Origin: Ambrosia x helenae
Lineage: Eukaryota; Streptophyta; Magnoliopsida; Asterales; Asteraceae
Length of the DNA: 64,000 nt
NCBI GenBank assembly: GCA_030844895.1
Contig: JAUTDX010007406.1
Location: forward strand, 55,238-119,237
Direction of reading: 5' to 3'
The notes beneath the pieces were generated by a model that did no database searches, was not told the origin of the DNA, and was given only the letters and a program-made list of their open reading frames with translations. Positions 40,301 through 55,400 of the stretch are shown piece after piece. The stretch's first letter is position 1. Each line of letters starts with the position of its first letter. Position numbers and translations under genes: made by a program.

Positions 40301-43300
40301 TCTCCTATAAGGATAGGAGATTCGGGGTCCTGTGACTAACCCAATAAGGGTGTACATTAGGCTATAAAATTATTTCCAAGAGTAAGAATTTCCAGCCTTT
40401 ATAAACTGTTGTTCAGTATTCTTTGACCTACAGCACCTGAATGTCCAACGAGACACCCATTTTAGTTTGTTAATACTATAATTAGGCTTCTCCTATAAGG
40501 ATAGGAGATTCGGGGTCCTGTGACTAACCCAATAAGGGTGTACATTAGGCTATAAAATTATTTCCAAGAGTAAGAATTTCCAGCCTTTATAAACTGTTGT
40601 TCAGTATTCTTTGACCTACAGCACCTGAATGTCCAACGAGACACCCATTTTAGTTTGTTAATACTATAATTAGGCTTCTCCTATAAGGATAGGAGATTCG
40701 GGGTCCTGTGACTAACCCAATAAGGGTGTACATTAGGCTATAAAATTATTTCCAAGAGTAAGAATTTCCAGCCTTTATAAACTGTTGTTCAGTATTCTTT
40801 GACCTACAGCACCTGAATGTCCAACGAGACACCCATTTTAGTTTGTTAATACTATAATTAGGCTTCTCCTATAAGGATAGGAGATTCGGGGTCCTGTGAC
40901 TAACCCAATAAGGGTGTACATTAGGCTATAAAATTATTTCCAAGAGTAAGAATTTCCAGCCTTTATAAACTGTTGTTCAGTATTCTTTGACCTACAGCAC
41001 CTGAATGTCCAACGAGACACCCATTTTAGTTTGTTAATACTATAATTAGGCTTCTCCTATAAGGATAGGAGATTCGGGGTCCTGTGACTAACCCAATAAG
41101 GGTGTACATTAGGCTATAAAATTATTTCCAAGAGTAAGAATTTCCAGCCTTTATAAACTGTTGTTCAGTATTCTTTGACCTACAGCACCTGAATGTCCAA
41201 CGAGACACCCATTTTAGTTTGTTAATACTATAATTAGGCTTCTCCTATAAGGATAGGAGATTCGGGGTCCTGTGACTAACCCAATAAGGGTGTACATTAG
41301 GCTATAAAATTATTTCCAAGAGTAAGAATTTCCAGCCTTTATAAACTGTTGTTCAGTATTCTTTGACCTACAGCACCTGAATGTCCAACGAGACACCCAT
41401 TTTAGTTTGTTAATACTATAATTAGGCTTCTCCTATAAGGATAGGAGATTCGGGGTCCTGTGACTAACCCAATAAGGGTGTACATTAGGCTATAAAATTA
41501 TTTCCAAGAGTAAGAATTTCCAGCCTTTATAAACTGTTGTTCAGTATTCTTTGACCTACAGCACCTGAATGTCCAACGAGACACCCATTTTAGTTTGTTA
41601 ATACTATAATTAGGCTTCTCCTATAAGGATAGGAGATTCGGGGTCCTGTGACTAACCCAATAAGGGTGTACATTAGGCTATAAAATTATTTCCAAGAGTA
41701 AGAATTTCCAGCCTTTATAAACTGTTGTTCAGTATTCTTTGACCTACAGCACCTGAATGTCCAACGAGACACCCATTTTAGTTTGTTAATACTATAATTA
41801 GGCTTCTCCTATAAGGATAGGAGATTCGGGGTCCTGTGACTAACCCAATAAGGGTGTACATTAGGCTATAAAATTATTTCCAAGAGTAAGAATTTCCAGC
41901 CTTTATAAACTGTTGTTCAGTATTCTTTGACCTACAGCACCTGAATGTCCAACGAGACACCCATTTTAGTTTGTTAATACTATAATTAGGCTTCTCCTAT
42001 AAGGATAGGAGATTCGGGGTCCTGTGACTAACCCAATAAGGGTGTACATTAGGCTATAAAATTATTTCCAAGAGTAAGAATTTCCAGCCTTTATAAACTG
42101 TTGTTCAGTATTCTTTGACCTACAGCACCTGAATGTCCAACGAGACACCCATTTTAGTTTGTTAATACTATAATTAGGCTTCTCCTATAAGGATAGGAGA
42201 TTCGGGGTCCTGTGACTAACCCAATAAGGGTGTACATTAGGCTATAAAATTATTTCCAAGAGTAAGAATTTCCAGCCTTTATAAACTGTTGTTCAGTATT
42301 CTTTGACCTACAGCACCTGAATGTCCAACGAGACACCCATTTTAGTTTGTTAATACTATAATTAGGCTTCTCCTATAAGGATAGGAGATTCGGGGTCCTG
42401 TGACTAACCCAATAAGGGTGTACATTAGGCTATAAAATTATTTCCAAGAGTAAGAATTTCCAGCCTTTATAAACTGTTGTTCAGTATTCTTTGACCTACA
42501 GCACCTGAATGTCCAACGAGACACCCATTTTAGTTTGTTAATACTATAATTAGGCTTCTCCTATAAGGATAGGAGATTCGGGGTCCTGTGACTAACCCAA
42601 TAAGGGTGTACATTAGGCTATAAAATTATTTCCAAGAGTAAGAATTTCCAGCCTTTATAAACTGTTGTTCAGTATTCTTTGACCTACAGCACCTGAATGT
42701 CCAACGAGACACCCATTTTAGTTTGTTAATACTATAATTAGGCTTCTCCTATAAGGATAGGAGATTCGGGGTCCTGTGACTAACCCAATAAGGGTGTACA
42801 TTAGGCTATAAAATTATTTCCAAGAGTAAGAATTTCCAGCCTTTATAAACTGTTGTTCAGTATTCTTTGACCTACAGCACCTGAATGTCCAACGAGACAC
42901 CCATTTTAGTTTGTTAATACTATAATTAGGCTTCTCCTATAAGGATAGGAGATTCGGGGTCCTGTGACTAACCCAATAAGGGTGTACATTAGGCTATAAA
43001 ATTATTTCCAAGAGTAAGAATTTCCAGCCTTTATAAACTGTTGTTCAGTATTCTTTGACCTACAGCACCTGAATGTCCAACGAGACACCCATTTTAGTTT
43101 GTTAATACTATAATTAGGCTTCTCCTATAAGGATAGGAGATTCGGGGTCCTGTGACTAACCCAATAAGGGTGTACATTAGGCTATAAAATTATTTCCAAG
43201 AGTAAGAATTTCCAGCCTTTATAAACTGTTGTTCAGTATTCTTTGACCTACAGCACCTGAATGTCCAACGAGACACCCATTTTAGTTTGTTAATACTATA

Positions 43301-46300
43301 ATTAGGCTTCTCCTATAAGGATAGGAGATTCGGGGTCCTGTGACTAACCCAATAAGGGTGTACATTAGGCTATAAAATTATTTCCAAGAGTAAGAATTTC
43401 CAGCCTTTATAAACTGTTGTTCAGTATTCTTTGACCTACAGCACCTGAATGTCCAACGAGACACCCATTTTAGTTTGTTAATACTATAATTAGGCTTCTC
43501 CTATAAGGATAGGAGATTCGGGGTCCTGTGACTAACCCAATAAGGGTGTACATTAGGCTATAAAATTATTTCCAAGAGTAAGAATTTCCAGCCTTTATAA
43601 ACTGTTGTTCAGTATTCTTTGACCTACAGCACCTGAATGTCCAACGAGACACCCATTTTAGTTTGTTAATACTATAATTAGGCTTCTCCTATAAGGATAG
43701 GAGATTCGGGGTCCTGTGACTAACCCAATAAGGGTGTACATTAGGCTATAAAATTATTTCCAAGAGTAAGAATTTCCAGCCTTTATAAACTGTTGTTCAG
43801 TATTCTTTGACCTACAGCACCTGAATGTCCAACGAGACACCCATTTTAGTTTGTTAATACTATAATTAGGCTTCTCCTATAAGGATAGGAGATTCGGGGT
43901 CCTGTGACTAACCCAATAAGGGTGTACATTAGGCTATAAAATTATTTCCAAGAGTAAGAATTTCCAGCCTTTATAAACTGTTGTTCAGTATTCTTTGACC
44001 TACAGCACCTGAATGTCCAACGAGACACCCATTTTAGTTTGTTAATACTATAATTAGGCTTCTCCTATAAGGATAGGAGATTCGGGGTCCTGTGACTAAC
44101 CCAATAAGGGTGTACATTAGGCTATAAAATTATTTCCAAGAGTAAGAATTTCCAGCCTTTATAAACTGTTGTTCAGTATTCTTTGACCTACAGCACCTGA
44201 ATGTCCAACGAGACACCCATTTTAGTTTGTTAATACTATAATTAGGCTTCTCCTATAAGGATAGGAGATTCGGGGTCCTGTGACTAACCCAATAAGGGTG
44301 TACATTAGGCTATAAAATTATTTCCAAGAGTAAGAATTTCCAGCCTTTATAAACTGTTGTTCAGTATTCTTTGACCTACAGCACCTGAATGTCCAACGAG
44401 ACACCCATTTTAGTTTGTTAATACTATAATTAGGCTTCTCCTATAAGGATAGGAGATTCGGGGTCCTGTGACTAACCCAATAAGGGTGTACATTAGGCTA
44501 TAAAATTATTTCCAAGAGTAAGAATTTCCAGCCTTTATAAACTGTTGTTCAGTATTCTTTGACCTACAGCACCTGAATGTCCAACGAGACACCCATTTTA
44601 GTTTGTTAATACTATAATTAGGCTTCTCCTATAAGGATAGGAGATTCGGGGTCCTGTGACTAACCCAATAAGGGTGTACATTAGGCTATAAAATTATTTC
44701 CAAGAGTAAGAATTTCCAGCCTTTATAAACTGTTGTTCAGTATTCTTTGACCTACAGCACCTGAATGTCCAACGAGACACCCATTTTAGTTTGTTAATAC
44801 TATAATTAGGCTTCTCCTATAAGGATAGGAGATTCGGGGTCCTGTGACTAACCCAATAAGGGTGTACATTAGGCTATAAAATTATTTCCAAGAGTAAGAA
44901 TTTCCAGCCTTTATAAACTGTTGTTCAGTATTCTTTGACCTACAGCACCTGAATGTCCAACGAGACACCCATTTTAGTTTGTTAATACTATAATTAGGCT
45001 TCTCCTATAAGGATAGGAGATTCGGGGTCCTGTGACTAACCCAATAAGGGTGTACATTAGGCTATAAAATTATTTCCAAGAGTAAGAATTTCCAGCCTTT
45101 ATAAACTGTTGTTCAGTATTCTTTGACCTACAGCACCTGAATGTCCAACGAGACACCCATTTTAGTTTGTTAATACTATAATTAGGCTTCTCCTATAAGG
45201 ATAGGAGATTCGGGGTCCTGTGACTAACCCAATAAGGGTGTACATTAGGCTATAAAATTATTTCCAAGAGTAAGAATTTCCAGCCTTTATAAACTGTTGT
45301 TCAGTATTCTTTGACCTACAGCACCTGAATGTCCAACGAGACACCCATTTTAGTTTGTTAATACTATAATTAGGCTTCTCCTATAAGGATAGGAGATTCG
45401 GGGTCCTGTGACTAACCCAATAAGGGTGTACATTAGGCTATAAAATTATTTCCAAGAGTAAGAATTTCCAGCCTTTATAAACTGTTGTTCAGTATTCTTT
45501 GACCTACAGCACCTGAATGTCCAACGAGACACCCATTTTAGTTTGTTAATACTATAATTAGGCTTCTCCTATAAGGATAGGAGATTCGGGGTCCTGTGAC
45601 TAACCCAATAAGGGTGTACATTAGGCTATAAAATTATTTCCAAGAGTAAGAATTTCCAGCCTTTATAAACTGTTGTTCAGTATTCTTTGACCTACAGCAC
45701 CTGAATGTCCAACGAGACACCCATTTTAGTTTGTTAATACTATAATTAGGCTTCTCCTATAAGGATAGGAGATTCGGGGTCCTGTGACTAACCCAATAAG
45801 GGTGTACATTAGGCTATAAAATTATTTCCAAGAGTAAGAATTTCCAGCCTTTATAAACTGTTGTTCAGTATTCTTTGACCTACAGCACCTGAATGTCCAA
45901 CGAGACACCCATTTTAGTTTGTTAATACTATAATTAGGCTTCTCCTATAAGGATAGGAGATTCGGGGTCCTGTGACTAACCCAATAAGGGTGTACATTAG
46001 GCTATAAAATTATTTCCAAGAGTAAGAATTTCCAGCCTTTATAAACTGTTGTTCAGTATTCTTTGACCTACAGCACCTGAATGTCCAACGAGACACCCAT
46101 TTTAGTTTGTTAATACTATAATTAGGCTTCTCCTATAAGGATAGGAGATTCGGGGTCCTGTGACTAACCCAATAAGGGTGTACATTAGGCTATAAAATTA
46201 TTTCCAAGAGTAAGAATTTCCAGCCTTTATAAACTGTTGTTCAGTATTCTTTGACCTACAGCACCTGAATGTCCAACGAGACACCCATTTTAGTTTGTTA

Positions 46301-49300
46301 ATACTATAATTAGGCTTCTCCTATAAGGATAGGAGATTCGGGGTCCTGTGACTAACCCAATAAGGGTGTACATTAGGCTATAAAATTATTTCCAAGAGTA
46401 AGAATTTCCAGCCTTTATAAACTGTTGTTCAGTATTCTTTGACCTACAGCACCTGAATGTCCAACGAGACACCCATTTTAGTTTGTTAATACTATAATTA
46501 GGCTTCTCCTATAAGGATAGGAGATTCGGGGTCCTGTGACTAACCCAATAAGGGTGTACATTAGGCTATAAAATTATTTCCAAGAGTAAGAATTTCCAGC
46601 CTTTATAAACTGTTGTTCAGTATTCTTTGACCTACAGCACCTGAATGTCCAACGAGACACCCATTTTAGTTTGTTAATACTATAATTAGGCTTCTCCTAT
46701 AAGGATAGGAGATTCGGGGTCCTGTGACTAACCCAATAAGGGTGTACATTAGGCTATAAAATTATTTCCAAGAGTAAGAATTTCCAGCCTTTATAAACTG
46801 TTGTTCAGTATTCTTTGACCTACAGCACCTGAATGTCCAACGAGACACCCATTTTAGTTTGTTAATACTATAATTAGGCTTCTCCTATAAGGATAGGAGA
46901 TTCGGGGTCCTGTGACTAACCCAATAAGGGTGTACATTAGGCTATAAAATTATTTCCAAGAGTAAGAATTTCCAGCCTTTATAAACTGTTGTTCAGTATT
47001 CTTTGACCTACAGCACCTGAATGTCCAACGAGACACCCATTTTAGTTTGTTAATACTATAATTAGGCTTCTCCTATAAGGATAGGAGATTCGGGGTCCTG
47101 TGACTAACCCAATAAGGGTGTACATTAGGCTATAAAATTATTTCCAAGAGTAAGAATTTCCAGCCTTTATAAACTGTTGTTCAGTATTCTTTGACCTACA
47201 GCACCTGAATGTCCAACGAGACACCCATTTTAGTTTGTTAATACTATAATTAGGCTTCTCCTATAAGGATAGGAGATTCGGGGTCCTGTGACTAACCCAA
47301 TAAGGGTGTACATTAGGCTATAAAATTATTTCCAAGAGTAAGAATTTCCAGCCTTTATAAACTGTTGTTCAGTATTCTTTGACCTACAGCACCTGAATGT
47401 CCAACGAGACACCCATTTTAGTTTGTTAATACTATAATTAGGCTTCTCCTATAAGGATAGGAGATTCGGGGTCCTGTGACTAACCCAATAAGGGTGTACA
47501 TTAGGCTATAAAATTATTTCCAAGAGTAAGAATTTCCAGCCTTTATAAACTGTTGTTCAGTATTCTTTGACCTACAGCACCTGAATGTCCAACGAGACAC
47601 CCATTTTAGTTTGTTAATACTATAATTAGGCTTCTCCTATAAGGATAGGAGATTCGGGGTCCTGTGACTAACCCAATAAGGGTGTACATTAGGCTATAAA
47701 ATTATTTCCAAGAGTAAGAATTTCCAGCCTTTATAAACTGTTGTTCAGTATTCTTTGACCTACAGCACCTGAATGTCCAACGAGACACCCATTTTAGTTT
47801 GTTAATACTATAATTAGGCTTCTCCTATAAGGATAGGAGATTCGGGGTCCTGTGACTAACCCAATAAGGGTGTACATTAGGCTATAAAATTATTTCCAAG
47901 AGTAAGAATTTCCAGCCTTTATAAACTGTTGTTCAGTATTCTTTGACCTACAGCACCTGAATGTCCAACGAGACACCCATTTTAGTTTGTTAATACTATA
48001 ATTAGGCTTCTCCTATAAGGATAGGAGATTCGGGGTCCTGTGACTAACCCAATAAGGGTGTACATTAGGCTATAAAATTATTTCCAAGAGTAAGAATTTC
48101 CAGCCTTTATAAACTGTTGTTCAGTATTCTTTGACCTACAGCACCTGAATGTCCAACGAGACACCCATTTTAGTTTGTTAATACTATAATTAGGCTTCTC
48201 CTATAAGGATAGGAGATTCGGGGTCCTGTGACTAACCCAATAAGGGTGTACATTAGGCTATAAAATTATTTCCAAGAGTAAGAATTTCCAGCCTTTATAA
48301 ACTGTTGTTCAGTATTCTTTGACCTACAGCACCTGAATGTCCAACGAGACACCCATTTTAGTTTGTTAATACTATAATTAGGCTTCTCCTATAAGGATAG
48401 GAGATTCGGGGTCCTGTGACTAACCCAATAAGGGTGTACATTAGGCTATAAAATTATTTCCAAGAGTAAGAATTTCCAGCCTTTATAAACTGTTGTTCAG
48501 TATTCTTTGACCTACAGCACCTGAATGTCCAACGAGACACCCATTTTAGTTTGTTAATACTATAATTAGGCTTCTCCTATAAGGATAGGAGATTCGGGGT
48601 CCTGTGACTAACCCAATAAGGGTGTACATTAGGCTATAAAATTATTTCCAAGAGTAAGAATTTCCAGCCTTTATAAACTGTTGTTCAGTATTCTTTGACC
48701 TACAGCACCTGAATGTCCAACGAGACACCCATTTTAGTTTGTTAATACTATAATTAGGCTTCTCCTATAAGGATAGGAGATTCGGGGTCCTGTGACTAAC
48801 CCAATAAGGGTGTACATTAGGCTATAAAATTATTTCCAAGAGTAAGAATTTCCAGCCTTTATAAACTGTTGTTCAGTATTCTTTGACCTACAGCACCTGA
48901 ATGTCCAACGAGACACCCATTTTAGTTTGTTAATACTATAATTAGGCTTCTCCTATAAGGATAGGAGATTCGGGGTCCTGTGACTAACCCAATAAGGGTG
49001 TACATTAGGCTATAAAATTATTTCCAAGAGTAAGAATTTCCAGCCTTTATAAACTGTTGTTCAGTATTCTTTGACCTACAGCACCTGAATGTCCAACGAG
49101 ACACCCATTTTAGTTTGTTAATACTATAATTAGGCTTCTCCTATAAGGATAGGAGATTCGGGGTCCTGTGACTAACCCAATAAGGGTGTACATTAGGCTA
49201 TAAAATTATTTCCAAGAGTAAGAATTTCCAGCCTTTATAAACTGTTGTTCAGTATTCTTTGACCTACAGCACCTGAATGTCCAACGAGACACCCATTTTA

Positions 49301-52300
49301 GTTTGTTAATACTATAATTAGGCTTCTCCTATAAGGATAGGAGATTCGGGGTCCTGTGACTAACCCAATAAGGGTGTACATTAGGCTATAAAATTATTTC
49401 CAAGAGTAAGAATTTCCAGCCTTTATAAACTGTTGTTCAGTATTCTTTGACCTACAGCACCTGAATGTCCAACGAGACACCCATTTTAGTTTGTTAATAC
49501 TATAATTAGGCTTCTCCTATAAGGATAGGAGATTCGGGGTCCTGTGACTAACCCAATAAGGGTGTACATTAGGCTATAAAATTATTTCCAAGAGTAAGAA
49601 TTTCCAGCCTTTATAAACTGTTGTTCAGTATTCTTTGACCTACAGCACCTGAATGTCCAACGAGACACCCATTTTAGTTTGTTAATACTATAATTAGGCT
49701 TCTCCTATAAGGATAGGAGATTCGGGGTCCTGTGACTAACCCAATAAGGGTGTACATTAGGCTATAAAATTATTTCCAAGAGTAAGAATTTCCAGCCTTT
49801 ATAAACTGTTGTTCAGTATTCTTTGACCTACAGCACCTGAATGTCCAACGAGACACCCATTTTAGTTTGTTAATACTATAATTAGGCTTCTCCTATAAGG
49901 ATAGGAGATTCGGGGTCCTGTGACTAACCCAATAAGGGTGTACATTAGGCTATAAAATTATTTCCAAGAGTAAGAATTTCCAGCCTTTATAAACTGTTGT
50001 TCAGTATTCTTTGACCTACAGCACCTGAATGTCCAACGAGACACCCATTTTAGTTTGTTAATACTATAATTAGGCTTCTCCTATAAGGATAGGAGATTCG
50101 GGGTCCTGTGACTAACCCAATAAGGGTGTACATTAGGCTATAAAATTATTTCCAAGAGTAAGAATTTCCAGCCTTTATAAACTGTTGTTCAGTATTCTTT
50201 GACCTACAGCACCTGAATGTCCAACGAGACACCCATTTTAGTTTGTTAATACTATAATTAGGCTTCTCCTATAAGGATAGGAGATTCGGGGTCCTGTGAC
50301 TAACCCAATAAGGGTGTACATTAGGCTATAAAATTATTTCCAAGAGTAAGAATTTCCAGCCTTTATAAACTGTTGTTCAGTATTCTTTGACCTACAGCAC
50401 CTGAATGTCCAACGAGACACCCATTTTAGTTTGTTAATACTATAATTAGGCTTCTCCTATAAGGATAGGAGATTCGGGGTCCTGTGACTAACCCAATAAG
50501 GGTGTACATTAGGCTATAAAATTATTTCCAAGAGTAAGAATTTCCAGCCTTTATAAACTGTTGTTCAGTATTCTTTGACCTACAGCACCTGAATGTCCAA
50601 CGAGACACCCATTTTAGTTTGTTAATACTATAATTAGGCTTCTCCTATAAGGATAGGAGATTCGGGGTCCTGTGACTAACCCAATAAGGGTGTACATTAG
50701 GCTATAAAATTATTTCCAAGAGTAAGAATTTCCAGCCTTTATAAACTGTTGTTCAGTATTCTTTGACCTACAGCACCTGAATGTCCAACGAGACACCCAT
50801 TTTAGTTTGTTAATACTATAATTAGGCTTCTCCTATAAGGATAGGAGATTCGGGGTCCTGTGACTAACCCAATAAGGGTGTACATTAGGCTATAAAATTA
50901 TTTCCAAGAGTAAGAATTTCCAGCCTTTATAAACTGTTGTTCAGTATTCTTTGACCTACAGCACCTGAATGTCCAACGAGACACCCATTTTAGTTTGTTA
51001 ATACTATAATTAGGCTTCTCCTATAAGGATAGGAGATTCGGGGTCCTGTGACTAACCCAATAAGGGTGTACATTAGGCTATAAAATTATTTCCAAGAGTA
51101 AGAATTTCCAGCCTTTATAAACTGTTGTTCAGTATTCTTTGACCTACAGCACCTGAATGTCCAACGAGACACCCATTTTAGTTTGTTAATACTATAATTA
51201 GGCTTCTCCTATAAGGATAGGAGATTCGGGGTCCTGTGACTAACCCAATAAGGGTGTACATTAGGCTATAAAATTATTTCCAAGAGTAAGAATTTCCAGC
51301 CTTTATAAACTGTTGTTCAGTATTCTTTGACCTACAGCACCTGAATGTCCAACGAGACACCCATTTTAGTTTGTTAATACTATAATTAGGCTTCTCCTAT
51401 AAGGATAGGAGATTCGGGGTCCTGTGACTAACCCAATAAGGGTGTACATTAGGCTATAAAATTATTTCCAAGAGTAAGAATTTCCAGCCTTTATAAACTG
51501 TTGTTCAGTATTCTTTGACCTACAGCACCTGAATGTCCAACGAGACACCCATTTTAGTTTGTTAATACTATAATTAGGCTTCTCCTATAAGGATAGGAGA
51601 TTCGGGGTCCTGTGACTAACCCAATAAGGGTGTACATTAGGCTATAAAATTATTTCCAAGAGTAAGAATTTCCAGCCTTTATAAACTGTTGTTCAGTATT
51701 CTTTGACCTACAGCACCTGAATGTCCAACGAGACACCCATTTTAGTTTGTTAATACTATAATTAGGCTTCTCCTATAAGGATAGGAGATTCGGGGTCCTG
51801 TGACTAACCCAATAAGGGTGTACATTAGGCTATAAAATTATTTCCAAGAGTAAGAATTTCCAGCCTTTATAAACTGTTGTTCAGTATTCTTTGACCTACA
51901 GCACCTGAATGTCCAACGAGACACCCATTTTAGTTTGTTAATACTATAATTAGGCTTCTCCTATAAGGATAGGAGATTCGGGGTCCTGTGACTAACCCAA
52001 TAAGGGTGTACATTAGGCTATAAAATTATTTCCAAGAGTAAGAATTTCCAGCCTTTATAAACTGTTGTTCAGTATTCTTTGACCTACAGCACCTGAATGT
52101 CCAACGAGACACCCATTTTAGTTTGTTAATACTATAATTAGGCTTCTCCTATAAGGATAGGAGATTCGGGGTCCTGTGACTAACCCAATAAGGGTGTACA
52201 TTAGGCTATAAAATTATTTCCAAGAGTAAGAATTTCCAGCCTTTATAAACTGTTGTTCAGTATTCTTTGACCTACAGCACCTGAATGTCCAACGAGACAC

Positions 52301-52464
52301 CCATTTTAGTTTGTTAATACTATAATTAGGCTTCTCCTATAAGGATAGGAGATTCGGGGTCCTGTGACTAACCCAATAAGGGTGTACATTAGGCTATAAA
52401 ATTATTTCCAAGAGTAAGAATTTCCAGCCTTTATAAACTGTTGTTCAGTATTCTTTGACCTACA

Positions 52465-52465
52465 C
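52465..52465 (-). other. Base-166 variant unit, inverted arm
   Basis: Reads tacaccacc on + instead of tacagcacc, the reverse complement of the C-to-G change seen in the forward arm. It is the first such variant after about 144 consensus units of the inverted arm. Confidence 0.9.
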
Positions 52466-55400
52466 CACCTGAATGTCCAACGAGACACCCATTTTAGTTT
52501 GTTAATACTATAATTAGGCTTCTCCTATAAGGATAGGAGATTCGGGGTCCTGTGACTAACCCAATAAGGGTGTACATTAGGCTATAAAATTATTTCCAAG
52601 AGTAAGAATTTCCAGCCTTTATAAACTGTTGTTCAGTATTCTTTGACCTACAGCACCTGAATGTCCAACGAGACACCCATTTTAGTTTGTTAATACTATA
52701 ATTAGGCTTCTCCTATAAGGATAGGAGATTCGGGGTCCTGTGACTAACCCAATAAGGGTGTACATTAGGCTATAAAATTATTTCCAAGAGTAAGAATTTC
52801 CAGCCTTTATAAACTGTTGTTCAGTATTCTTTGACCTACAGCACCTGAATGTCCAACGAGACACCCATTTTAGTTTGTTAATACTATAATTAGGCTTCTC
52901 CTATAAGGATAGGAGATTCGGGGTCCTGTGACTAACCCAATAAGGGTGTACATTAGGCTATAAAATTATTTCCAAGAGTAAGAATTTCCAGCCTTTATAA
53001 ACTGTTGTTCAGTATTCTTTGACCTACAGCACCTGAATGTCCAACGAGACACCCATTTTAGTTTGTTAATACTATAATTAGGCTTCTCCTATAAGGATAG
53101 GAGATTCGGGGTCCTGTGACTAACCCAATAAGGGTGTACATTAGGCTATAAAATTATTTCCAAGAGTAAGAATTTCCAGCCTTTATAAACTGTTGTTCAG
53201 TATTCTTTGACCTACAGCACCTGAATGTCCAACGAGACACCCATTTTAGTTTGTTAATACTATAATTAGGCTTCTCCTATAAGGATAGGAGATTCGGGGT
53301 CCTGTGACTAACCCAATAAGGGTGTACATTAGGCTATAAAATTATTTCCAAGAGTAAGAATTTCCAGCCTTTATAAACTGTTGTTCAGTATTCTTTGACC
53401 TACAGCACCTGAATGTCCAACGAGACACCCATTTTAGTTTGTTAATACTATAATTAGGCTTCTCCTATAAGGATAGGAGATTCGGGGTCCTGTGACTAAC
53501 CCAATAAGGGTGTACATTAGGCTATAAAATTATTTCCAAGAGTAAGAATTTCCAGCCTTTATAAACTGTTGTTCAGTATTCTTTGACCTACAGCACCTGA
53601 ATGTCCAACGAGACACCCATTTTAGTTTGTTAATACTATAATTAGGCTTCTCCTATAAGGATAGGAGATTCGGGGTCCTGTGACTAACCCAATAAGGGTG
53701 TACATTAGGCTATAAAATTATTTCCAAGAGTAAGAATTTCCAGCCTTTATAAACTGTTGTTCAGTATTCTTTGACCTACAGCACCTGAATGTCCAACGAG
53801 ACACCCATTTTAGTTTGTTAATACTATAATTAGGCTTCTCCTATAAGGATAGGAGATTCGGGGTCCTGTGACTAACCCAATAAGGGTGTACATTAGGCTA
53901 TAAAATTATTTCCAAGAGTAAGAATTTCCAGCCTTTATAAACTGTTGTTCAGTATTCTTTGACCTACAGCACCTGAATGTCCAACGAGACACCCATTTTA
54001 GTTTGTTAATACTATAATTAGGCTTCTCCTATAAGGATAGGAGATTCGGGGTCCTGTGACTAACCCAATAAGGGTGTACATTAGGCTATAAAATTATTTC
54101 CAAGAGTAAGAATTTCCAGCCTTTATAAACTGTTGTTCAGTATTCTTTGACCTACAGCACCTGAATGTCCAACGAGACACCCATTTTAGTTTGTTAATAC
54201 TATAATTAGGCTTCTCCTATAAGGATAGGAGATTCGGGGTCCTGTGACTAACCCAATAAGGGTGTACATTAGGCTATAAAATTATTTCCAAGAGTAAGAA
54301 TTTCCAGCCTTTATAAACTGTTGTTCAGTATTCTTTGACCTACAGCACCTGAATGTCCAACGAGACACCCATTTTAGTTTGTTAATACTATAATTAGGCT
54401 TCTCCTATAAGGATAGGAGATTCGGGGTCCTGTGACTAACCCAATAAGGGTGTACATTAGGCTATAAAATTATTTCCAAGAGTAAGAATTTCCAGCCTTT
54501 ATAAACTGTTGTTCAGTATTCTTTGACCTACAGCACCTGAATGTCCAACGAGACACCCATTTTAGTTTGTTAATACTATAATTAGGCTTCTCCTATAAGG
54601 ATAGGAGATTCGGGGTCCTGTGACTAACCCAATAAGGGTGTACATTAGGCTATAAAATTATTTCCAAGAGTAAGAATTTCCAGCCTTTATAAACTGTTGT
54701 TCAGTATTCTTTGACCTACAGCACCTGAATGTCCAACGAGACACCCATTTTAGTTTGTTAATACTATAATTAGGCTTCTCCTATAAGGATAGGAGATTCG
54801 GGGTCCTGTGACTAACCCAATAAGGGTGTACATTAGGCTATAAAATTATTTCCAAGAGTAAGAATTTCCAGCCTTTATAAACTGTTGTTCAGTATTCTTT
54901 GACCTACAGCACCTGAATGTCCAACGAGACACCCATTTTAGTTTGTTAATACTATAATTAGGCTTCTCCTATAAGGATAGGAGATTCGGGGTCCTGTGAC
55001 TAACCCAATAAGGGTGTACATTAGGCTATAAAATTATTTCCAAGAGTAAGAATTTCCAGCCTTTATAAACTGTTGTTCAGTATTCTTTGACCTACAGCAC
55101 CTGAATGTCCAACGAGACACCCATTTTAGTTTGTTAATACTATAATTAGGCTTCTCCTATAAGGATAGGAGATTCGGGGTCCTGTGACTAACCCAATAAG
55201 GGTGTACATTAGGCTATAAAATTATTTCCAAGAGTAAGAATTTCCAGCCTTTATAAACTGTTGTTCAGTATTCTTTGACCTACAGCACCTGAATGTCCAA
55301 CGAGACACCCATTTTAGTTTGTTAATACTATAATTAGGCTTCTCCTATAAGGATAGGAGATTCGGGGTCCTGTGACTAACCCAATAAGGGTGTACATTAG

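Larger units (their letters stand above)
1..50750. repeat. Giant inverted repeat (palindrome) with 30-nt loop
   Basis: The forward arm (1-25360) and the inverted arm (25391-50750) are reverse complements and meet around 25375. Pairing can start at tgt 25358-25360 with aca 25391-25393, leaving 25361-25390 unpaired. The arms match base for base apart from a C missing at 25357/25358 on the left, an A missing near 25492 on the right, two single-base deletions near 2611 and 2719, and four left-arm base-166 variants without mirror partners. In a tandem array any inversion produces such a palindrome, so arm length alone does not prove a duplication of one specific segment. Confidence 0.9.
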
